A DNA stretch of 43,713 bases from Bryobacterales bacterium (GTDB taxonomy: Bacteria; Acidobacteriota; Terriglobia; Bryobacterales; Bryobacteraceae), in NCBI GenBank assembly GCA_019261985.1, contig JAFAQY010000025.1, positions 1 through 43,713 of the forward strand, written 5' to 3'. Positions 23,499-30,171 of the stretch are shown in pieces. The notes under the pieces are model-generated. The model was not told the origin of the DNA and did no database searches. It worked only from the letters and a program-made list of their open reading frames with translations. Numbering within the stretch: position 1 is the first letter of the stretch; each line of letters begins with the position of its first letter. A program made the translations under genes and the position numbers.

Positions 23499-25883
23499 AT
23501 GTCCCTCAGAACACTTGCATCCAACTTGCGCCAAGCCGCCCGGGCGCTGGAGAAAACGCCTGCATTCAGCATCACCGTGCTGCTTACACTGGCGTTGGGA
23601 ATCGGCGCGAATAGCGCGGTGTTTTCGGTTATTGACGCTGTCCTGTTGCGCCCGCTGCCCTTTCCGGACGCGGACCGGTTGATATTGGTGAAACAGCATA
23701 ATCCGCGGGTTTCGGAGACTCCAGTGGCGCCCACGCGGCTAACAGACTGGAGCCGGTTCAATGCAACGCTGCAGGCGCTCACCGGTTATTACACACAGGA
23801 CGATTCGGAGACCTCGGGCGATCTTCCCGAACGGTTAAAGCGAGGCTTTGTAGCTCCCCGGTTTTTGGAAGTGTGGGGCGTCGCTCCGGTTTTAGGCCGG
23901 GACTTCCGTCCGGATGAGGAACATTTCGGCGGACCCAATGCCGTCCTCATCAGCGACCGGTTCTGGCGTCGGCGGTTCAACGCGGATCCGAAAGCTCTTG
24001 GCCGGCGTCTGCGCGTGGGCGGCTACTCGCTGGCAATCGTAGGCGTCATGCCCGCCTCCTTCGCGTTCCCCGACCGCGACGTAGACCTGTGGTCTCCCAG
24101 CCCAATGGATGCCCCGTTCGCGCAAGACCGCAATGAAACTTGGTTTACGGTCATAGCCCGGCTTAAGCCCGGTGTAACGCTCGCGCAGGCGCGCGCCAAT
24201 CTCGCCGCGGTACAAGCGAGCCTGGGACGGCAATATCCGAAGACAGACAGCGATTTGTCGGTGGAGGTTCAACCGCTGAAGGAAGTCACTATCGGAGGCG
24301 TGCGCCGGTCTCTTTGGATACTGTTTGGTTCCGTGACTCTGCTTCTGTTGATCGCCTGCGCTAACATCGCCGCCCTTCTGCTAGCCCGGGCGACTCAGCG
24401 CCGGCACGAGATTTCCATCCGCTATTCGCTCGGCGCTTCGCGAGCGGCGCTGGCGACTCATCTGCTGATCGAGGCGTTCGTATTGGCGCTGACGGGCGCG
24501 GGTCTCGGTCTGCTGCTTGCGACGGGCGCGGTCCGCGCGTTTCACGCGCTGGCGAACAGCCTTCCGAGAATCGAGGAAATCAATCTGAACTGGCACGTAG
24601 TTCTGTACTCGCTTGTTTGCGCCGTGGGCACGACCGTTCTAAGCGGCTTGCTTCCAGCGATCCGCGGAACGGACCGCGGTCTATCCGGCTCGCTCGCGCA
24701 AGCCGGACGCACCCAGGTCTCCGCCCGCCGTCCACTGCAATATGCGTTGGTAGGAATTCAAGTGGCTCTTGCGGTCACACTGCTGGCGGGCGCTGGTCTC
24801 CTGTTACGCAGCTTTCAAGAATTGGGGCGTGTGTCTCCAGGCTTTGACTCCAGCCACATTCTGACCTTCCAAGTCAGCGCTTCCTGGGGGGAGACCGCTG
24901 ACATGCAGGGCCTGTCGCAACGCACCAAACGCCTGGTCGACGCTCTCAGCGCGACGCCCGGCGTAGAAGCGGCGGCCATGGGGATAAGTCTGCCGGGAGT
25001 CCCGCAGAAGTTTCAAACGGAAATGCAGCTCATGGAAGGAAGAGCGGAAACGGAACCGAAGATCGTCGCTGAGAACCGAGCTGTTTCGCCCGAGTACTTC
25101 GCCACGATGCAAATTCCCGTGCTGGCGGGCGAAACGTGCCGAATCCGCCCTGGCGCGCCGACCGCCGTAGTAAATCGCAGTTTCGCGCGTGCCTATCTGG
25201 CGGACCAAGCGATCGGGCGTCACTTGAAAAGTTTCGCGAACGCGCCGCCGGCGGAAATCGTGGGCGTGGTCGGGGATGCAAGAGAGACGGGCATTAACCA
25301 CGAACCTGTGCCCGTCGTTTATGGTTGTTACGAGATCGCCCAACCCGGCGCTTACTTCATGGTGCGGACCACCGCCGGTCCCGCGGCCATGGCTGAGACG
25401 ATCCGCCGCCGCATTCATGAACTTGAGCCACTGCGCTCGGTATTCGACATGATGCCGCTGGAGCAGCACTTCGATGCCGCTTTTGCGGAGAACCGGTTTC
25501 GCACCATCCTGCTGACTTTATTTGCGATCACCGCCGTGTCGCTGGCGTGCGTGGGGCTGTATGGAATGCTCAACTACGCGGTGAATTTGCGCCGCAAGGA
25601 AGTGGGTTTGCGAATGGCTCTGGGTGCCGGGCGGGGGCAAATCCTCGGCCGCATCCTGAGGGAAGGCGTCCGCGTGACGCTGATTGGCTGCGTTGCAGGC
25701 CTGATGCTTGCCCTCGCGTTCTCACGCGTATTGTCGGGAATGCTGTACGGCGTGCAGGCGTGGGATCTCCCAACGCTGAGCGCTGTCACGATCGCCATCC
25801 TGACGGTTTCGGTAGCGGCATCACTGCTGCCGGCGCTGCGGGCATCGCGGGTGGAACCGGTGCAGGTTTTAAGGGACGAGTAG
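23499..25883 (+). CDS. ADOP: acidobacterial duplicated orphan permease (MacB/FtsX-type)
   Basis: A 794-residue permease with two MacB/FtsX-like halves. The first half has a transmembrane helix at ~25-45 (LLTLALGIGANSAVFSVIDAV), a large periplasmic core, then three helices. The second half repeats this with helices near 415, 670, 725 and 760. The end LRASRVEPVQVLRDE is typical of the family. Such proteins are highly expanded in Acidobacteria and usually lack a neighbouring ATPase gene, as here. They may use a shared ATPase or work as mechanotransmission devices; the substrate is unknown. A GAGGT lies about 10 nt before the ATG. Confidence 0.93.
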   Translation: MSLRTLASNLRQAARALEKTPAFSITVLLTLALGIGANSAVFSVIDAVLLRPLPFPDADRLILVKQHNPRVSETPVAPTRLTDWSRFNATLQALTGYYTQDDSETSGDLPERLKRGFVAPRFLEVWGVAPVLGRDFRPDEEHFGGPNAVLISDRFWRRRFNADPKALGRRLRVGGYSLAIVGVMPASFAFPDRDVDLWSPSPMDAPFAQDRNETWFTVIARLKPGVTLAQARANLAAVQASLGRQYPKTDSDLSVEVQPLKEVTIGGVRRSLWILFGSVTLLLLIACANIAALLLARATQRRHEISIRYSLGASRAALATHLLIEAFVLALTGAGLGLLLATGAVRAFHALANSLPRIEEINLNWHVVLYSLVCAVGTTVLSGLLPAIRGTDRGLSGSLAQAGRTQVSARRPLQYALVGIQVALAVTLLAGAGLLLRSFQELGRVSPGFDSSHILTFQVSASWGETADMQGLSQRTKRLVDALSATPGVEAAAMGISLPGVPQKFQTEMQLMEGRAETEPKIVAENRAVSPEYFATMQIPVLAGETCRIRPGAPTAVVNRSFARAYLADQAIGRHLKSFANAPPAEIVGVVGDARETGINHEPVPVVYGCYEIAQPGAYFMVRTTAGPAAMAETIRRRIHELEPLRSVFDMMPLEQHFDAAFAENRFRTILLTLFAITAVSLACVGLYGMLNYAVNLRRKEVGLRMALGAGRGQILGRILREGVRVTLIGCVAGLMLALAFSRVLSGMLYGVQAWDLPTLSAVTIAILTVSVAASLLPALRASRVEPVQVLRDE

Positions 25884-25888
25884 AACGG

Positions 25889-26146
25889 CTATTCCTGGGC
25901 GGGCATCTGCGTGTCGGCATCGCGCCACGCGCTGAGCTTCAAACGCCTGCACACCCAACAAAGGCTTTCCGCCGAGTTGGGGGCGCACTCGCTGCCGCAA
26001 ACCACGCACTTCTGCGGTTTTTTGAAACGGTCCGATTCAATCGCCCGCCGCGCCTGCTCCAAAATTACTTCAGGGACGATGGGCGCTTGCGATACCAGCG
26101 CTTCCGGTTGGGGGCGTTTCCGTTTCACACTTTTAATATACAGCAC
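25889..26146 (-). CDS. Small zinc-ribbon-like protein
   Basis: An 85-residue protein of unknown function. Four cysteines in CVVCGSECAPNSAESLCWVC give a C-x2-C ... C-x2-C pattern (with one extra Cys) that could bind zinc. The N-terminal part is basic (KSVKRKRP) followed by a helix. Start codons available are GTG at 26146 and GTG at 26128, with no clear preference. It converges with the permease gene (5 nt gap) and diverges from fabD. A nucleic-acid or protein contact role is only a guess. Confidence 0.55.
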   Translation of the reverse strand: MLYIKSVKRKRPQPEALVSQAPIVPEVILEQARRAIESDRFKKPQKCVVCGSECAPNSAESLCWVCRRLKLSAWRDADTQMPAQE

Positions 26147-26201
26147 ACCACAAGCGCGGGCGTGCAGTTCCCAGCGCCATATTAAAATGTATTTTCTTTA
26201 A

Positions 26202-27143
26202 ATGTCAAAGACCGCTTTCTTGTTTCCCGGTCAGAACTCGCAATTCGTTGGGATGGGCCGCAGCTTGGCCGAGGCTTATCCCGAAGCCGCGGAGGTGTTC
26301 CAAACGGCCGACGCCGCGCTGCGGTTCAAAGTCTCCCAACTTTGTTTTGAAGGGCCGGAAGAGGAACTCAAGCTCACGGAGAATCAGCAACCCGCGCTAT
26401 TGACGGTTTCCATCGCGGCACAGGCGGTTTTGCGGAGCAAGGGAATCGGCATGGACTACGTTGCCGGCCACAGCCTGGGGGAATACTCCGCGCTAGTCGC
26501 GGCGGGGTCGCTCGATTTCATCGATGCCGTCCGCTTGGTGCGAAAGCGTGGCCAGTATATGCAGGAAGCCGTTCCGGCGGGTGTCGGGGCGATGGCCGCT
26601 TTGCTGAAGCTGCCGGAAGGCCAACTTGAACGCGTGCTTGCCGAAGCGGCGCAAGACGAGATCGTCACCGCGGCGAACCTCAACTCGCCCGATCAAGTGG
26701 TGATCGCAGGGCATGCGGGCGCAGTCGCGCGCGCAATGGAGCTCGCCAAGACCGCGGGCGCGCGGCGCGCCATTCCGCTGTCGGTGAGTGCTCCTTTCCA
26801 CTGCCCGCTGATGGAACCGGCTCGACAGCGGCTGAAACCCGATCTGGATTCGACAGCATTTCGTGAACTCGCGGCGCCTCTGATCAACAACTGGCAAGCC
26901 GCCGAAGTCCGCTCGGGCGCGGAAGCGCGGGAAGGACTATACCAGCAGATCCCCAACACGGTTCGTTGGAGCGAATCCATCCACGCGCTGATGCAGCGCG
27001 GTGTTACGAGGTTTATTGAAGTCGGCGCGGGCGGTGTCTTAACCGGCTTACTGCGAAATATCGATTCATCACTGGCGGGTTTGAAGTTTGGAGAAGCCGC
27101 GGACTGGGAAAAGCTGGCAGCAAGCTCGGCTGGGGCAGGCTGA
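26202..27143 (+). CDS. fabD: Malonyl-CoA:ACP transacylase
   Basis: A 313-residue cytoplasmic enzyme that moves malonyl groups from CoA to acyl carrier protein for fatty acid synthesis. The catalytic Ser is S91 in GHSLGEYSA and the His is H200 in SAPFHCPLM. The oxyanion motif reads GQNSQ rather than the common GQGSQ, a conservative change. The ATG at 26202 is preceded by an AT-rich stretch (TATTAAAATG, TTTCTTTAA) and no Shine-Dalgarno sequence, so a leaderless or very short leader mRNA is possible. There are no other fab genes nearby. Confidence 0.94.
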   Translation: MSKTAFLFPGQNSQFVGMGRSLAEAYPEAAEVFQTADAALRFKVSQLCFEGPEEELKLTENQQPALLTVSIAAQAVLRSKGIGMDYVAGHSLGEYSALVAAGSLDFIDAVRLVRKRGQYMQEAVPAGVGAMAALLKLPEGQLERVLAEAAQDEIVTAANLNSPDQVVIAGHAGAVARAMELAKTAGARRAIPLSVSAPFHCPLMEPARQRLKPDLDSTAFRELAAPLINNWQAAEVRSGAEAREGLYQQIPNTVRWSESIHALMQRGVTRFIEVGAGGVLTGLLRNIDSSLAGLKFGEAADWEKLAASSAGAG

Positions 27144-27168
27144 CTCCGAACATAGGACACATCATGGT

Positions 27169-27453
27169 ATGGTGAGTGGTGTGGCGACTCGTAAGGTCAC
27201 CATCACGCTGCATGACCATCAGCTGGCCGAGATCCGCAAGCGCGTCAAAGCCCACGAATCGGCAAGCGTTTCGGGCTTTGTTCAGCGGGCTGTCCAGAAA
27301 TCTCTCGATAGTGAGGCTGAGTTCCGGGCGATGATCGATGAAGCTTTGGCGGCGACCGGCGGGCCGTCTACACCCAAGGAACGCGCATGGGCAAGAAGGA
27401 TGCTCACCCCGCGCGCTGGGACGAAACAACCGGCACCTCATTTCACTTCTTGA
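27169..27453 (+). CDS. Ribbon-helix-helix antitoxin-like protein (CopG/ParD type)
   Basis: A 94-residue protein. The N-terminus TRKVTITLHDHQLAEIRKRVKAHES has the beta-strand and first helix of a ribbon-helix-helix DNA-binding domain, and SVSGFVQRAVQKSL the second helix. The C-terminal region (EALAATGGPSTPKERAWARRML) resembles the toxin-binding part of VapB-like antitoxins. It is followed by the remains of a PIN-type toxin, so it is probably an orphaned antitoxin that may still bind its own promoter. ATG 27169 and GTG 27181 are both possible starts; an AGGA lies upstream of the former. Confidence 0.72.
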   Translation: MVSGVATRKVTITLHDHQLAEIRKRVKAHESASVSGFVQRAVQKSLDSEAEFRAMIDEALAATGGPSTPKERAWARRMLTPRAGTKQPAPHFTS

Positions 27454-27521
27454 GAGGGCTCGTGAGGAATCATCCTTCCGGCCACAGCGTTAGCGCAGGT
27501 GATTCTGAATTCAGCCTGTCA

Positions 27522-27716
27522 GGCGGAGTTGTCGGCGCTCACGTCGCGATTTGCAGAAGTTGGCGTACAGTCCGCTGTGGGGCAGGCTTGAGCCTGCGGC
27601 GGGCTTCAGCCCGCCTGGGCGGTTACGCGAAGTGCTGCGGGCTATGCGGTTATCACCAGCGACCCCTTCGATCTGAAAAGGCTGGCCGAAGCTCCGGTTG
27701 ATAGCGGTCTGACGAT
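27522..27716 (+). pseudogene. Remnant of a PIN-domain (VapC-like) toxin interrupted by a repeat element
   Basis: On the left of the repeat element at 27553-27638 the reading frame gives GGVVGAHVAI, resembling the VVDAHV motif of VapC toxins. On the right, shifted by one frame, is GYAVITSDPFDLKRLAEAP, a typical VapC C-terminus (TSDP-x-DL). Removal of the element restores a plausible continuous motif. The N-terminal catalytic part is not recognisable and the first Asp motif is lost, so no active toxin can be made. The antitoxin gene lies directly upstream. Confidence 0.7.
27553..27638 (+). repeat. REP/MITE-like repeat, subtype 1, near full length
   Basis: The most complete copy, 86 nt. Left end GCAGAAGTTGGCGTACAG; the right end reverse-complemented reads GCAGCACTTCGCGTAAC, so the two ends are imperfect inverted repeats (12 of 16 positions). 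The inside has the arms TCCGCTGTGGGGCAGGCT and AGCCTGCGGCGGGCT and the hairpin GGCGGGCTTCAGCCCGCC. It interrupts the PIN toxin remnant. Confidence 0.8.
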
Positions 27717-30122
27717 TTACGCCTCGCCGGAATTGATCTTCCCTCTACCGAGTGATGCAGCTTTTAAAATTACGAGCGCGCACAAGTACAGCGCCCCTCC
27801 AATGAGCAACGTCGCGCGCAGCCCCAAATAGATCGCGAGAAAGATCGCGCCCGCCGAGCCCAGGACGCTCGCCGCGGCGTTCAGAGACCAAGCCCAGCGC
27901 ACCGATGGCGCATGCAGTTTTTCCAAGCGGCGCAGGCCACTGGGAAACGGCATCCCCATCAGAAATGCGGCCGGTGCTATCGACAGAGTGGTAATGGCCA
28001 TCTTCGCCGGAAGCGGCCACGCGGCTGCGGCACTTACCAGCGGACGCACAAGCAAAGCAATCGTCCCCACCAGCATGGCGATGGCGAGCAGGATTGCCGC
28101 AAGGCGCGAATCTCGCTCTCTGACGAGTCTCGCGCTGAAATAACTCCCCAGCCCGCTTGCTACCAGCATCGAAAACACAATTACCGTTAGAGCGTACGTC
28201 GGATGCCCCAGGAGCAGAACGAATTTCTGGATCAGCGCAACCTGTATCAAAATGTAACCCGCGCCCAAACAGAGGAAATACCAAAGAAACGCAACCACCC
28301 CCTTTTGTTTTGGCAGCCGGCTGCCCAGGAGCCAGCGCGGCAGCAGAAGCACCAGCCCGGTCGCCACCAGGCTGATCCCCATTAGCCCGAAAAGCAACGG
28401 AACGGCGCGGTTAATCTTGTAATCCGCGCTTTCTTTACTCGCTCGCGTGAAAAATTGCCACAAATCGCGCGGCTGCACGGTGTAAAAAAAGAAGGGCCGG
28501 TCATCCGCGACGGGCGATATATCGTAAGGATAATTGCGGAAAAACGCCCGCGGATCGGACGAGGTCGCTAGTTCCCCGAAAGCATTCGAAGGTGAATCGC
28601 CCGGCAGATAAATGGCTTCCATTCGCGCATCGCGCAGGACTTCACGGGCGCGCGTCACATCTTCGTTCGTGAACGGCTTGCGCGAGATCAATACGGTGTC
28701 GAGCGCTCCCCATCCATGCAGCCGCGCCGTGTCTTCGCGGATTGCCATTATGTGGCGCGCGGGGTCCGGCTCGCCCAGCCGCGTCAGCGCGTCCATCCCC
28801 AGCGAAACCAAACGCAACGATTCGCGCGGGGGGTCGAACCCCCAGCGCGTGAACGCCAGGACTCCATCTCCGGTTAGGTGGATCAAATAATCGTAAAAGG
28901 CATCGCTGGTGTAAAGATTGTTTTCCGATAACGCGAACGCCCCCGCCGCCGTGGACGCCCAGGTGTCGACGAGTGTCGCTTGTATCACTCGATATTTTTC
29001 GCTGCTTCCCCGAACAAACGACCGGCCATCTTCTTTGACCACTCGCACTTCGGGCCGCACGTAAATGCCGTGGCTCTCGGCGAGCAGCTTGTCGCGCATC
29101 ACTTGATCCGCGATGATGGGATTGATCTCGACCGCCGTAACATCGCGGCTTCCGCCCGCTAGCGCGCGCGCGATGTCGTACCCGCCGCCGGGGCCGATGA
29201 TCAGCGCTTTAGCGCCGGGCCGCAAAGCGTAAGGAAAGCCGGGCCCCTGATGCAGCAGTTTGAATTTCTCATCCGGCTGCAAGCCGCGGCCGAAATCGAA
29301 CGGCGCAATTCCGGTGCCGGCATCCGCATCGATAATGATGGTCCAATTAACGGCCGATTCCCATGTCACGTCCACGCGGGAAACTCCAATCCGGGAGAAG
29401 CTGTTCCAGGCAGTGAAGCGCTCCGGAGGAAGCTTTTGTCCTTTAGCCGAGTTGATATCTATGATGTGGAATTTTCCATTCGCCGCCATCAGTGCAACCA
29501 GCAGCAAAGCCAGAAGCACGGCCGCGGCTCGCCTGCGAGCGGCTCCGGCTTGGTTGAACCAAAGAGCGGCCGCAACGCAATAAAGCACGGCGGCCGCGAT
29601 TACCGTGTTCGGTCCTCCGAACCAGTTGAGGAAAGGAATTAGAACCAAGCACCCCGCGGAAGCCCCCGCCAAGTCGAAGAAGTAAGCGCGATCGATGCGC
29701 TCAATCGCTTCCGATATGGCGATCGATACTACGATTCCCGCCAGAAAAAACGGCAGTGCGCTCGCGAGATAAACCAACGCCAGAGTTCCGCTGCTTAACT
29801 CCCCCGTGCGCGTGAGCATGAACCAGAGCGATCCGACCACGGCCAAGCTGTTTGCGATAGCGAGGAGCCCCAGATTGTCATATAAACCGTTCCGGCGGGC
29901 GGCGACGATATAAGAAAACACTCCGCCCGCGCCTAACCCAAACAACGCAATTGAAATGGCCAAAAAAGCGAAATGATAATAGAAAACGACCGAGAAAATG
30001 CGTGTTAAAGACAACTCCAGAATCAGAGTCGCGAGGGTAGTGAAGCCGAGCCCGAGGTAAAGCTGTGTCCACTGGATTCCACGCGAAACCTCGGCTGCCG
30101 GGAAGGAGCTGACGCGGGACAA
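27717..30122 (-). CDS. Multi-pass membrane protein with spermidine-synthase-like domain
   Basis: An 801-residue protein. Roughly six transmembrane helices occupy residues 15-215, and about six more the last 250. Between them lies a SAM-binding Rossmann domain of the spermidine synthase type: ALIIGPGGGYDIARALAGG and VTAVEINPII, then VVKEDGRSFV, VDTWAST and NNLYTSDAFYDYL. Whether it makes polyamines, methylates a lipid or is a non-catalytic sensor is unknown; membrane-fused relatives are common in soil bacteria but uncharacterised as far as I know. The TTG at 30122 is the start of the open frame; no clear ribosome binding site supports it and the true start could be a few codons in. Divergent from the next gene. 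Confidence 0.8.
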   Translation of the reverse strand: MSRVSSFPAAEVSRGIQWTQLYLGLGFTTLATLILELSLTRIFSVVFYYHFAFLAISIALFGLGAGGVFSYIVAARRNGLYDNLGLLAIANSLAVVGSLWFMLTRTGELSSGTLALVYLASALPFFLAGIVVSIAISEAIERIDRAYFFDLAGASAGCLVLIPFLNWFGGPNTVIAAAVLYCVAAALWFNQAGAARRRAAAVLLALLLVALMAANGKFHIIDINSAKGQKLPPERFTAWNSFSRIGVSRVDVTWESAVNWTIIIDADAGTGIAPFDFGRGLQPDEKFKLLHQGPGFPYALRPGAKALIIGPGGGYDIARALAGGSRDVTAVEINPIIADQVMRDKLLAESHGIYVRPEVRVVKEDGRSFVRGSSEKYRVIQATLVDTWASTAAGAFALSENNLYTSDAFYDYLIHLTGDGVLAFTRWGFDPPRESLRLVSLGMDALTRLGEPDPARHIMAIREDTARLHGWGALDTVLISRKPFTNEDVTRAREVLRDARMEAIYLPGDSPSNAFGELATSSDPRAFFRNYPYDISPVADDRPFFFYTVQPRDLWQFFTRASKESADYKINRAVPLLFGLMGISLVATGLVLLLPRWLLGSRLPKQKGVVAFLWYFLCLGAGYILIQVALIQKFVLLLGHPTYALTVIVFSMLVASGLGSYFSARLVRERDSRLAAILLAIAMLVGTIALLVRPLVSAAAAWPLPAKMAITTLSIAPAAFLMGMPFPSGLRRLEKLHAPSVRWAWSLNAAASVLGSAGAIFLAIYLGLRATLLIGGALYLCALVILKAASLGRGKINSGEA

Positions 30123-30171
30123 TCCTTTACTTTAGCAGCCGCCGTGAATAATAGGATTTAGACTGGTAACC

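Noticed and set aside
25547-26185. Plus-strand frame of 212 codons across the permease end and the zinc-ribbon gene
   Set aside because: Overlaps two better genes and its composition (Arg/Gly/Pro) is that of an out-of-frame reading.
27387-27701. Frame of 104 codons after the antitoxin
   Set aside because: It runs through a repeat element and changes frame relative to the toxin motifs; it is better explained as a broken toxin gene.
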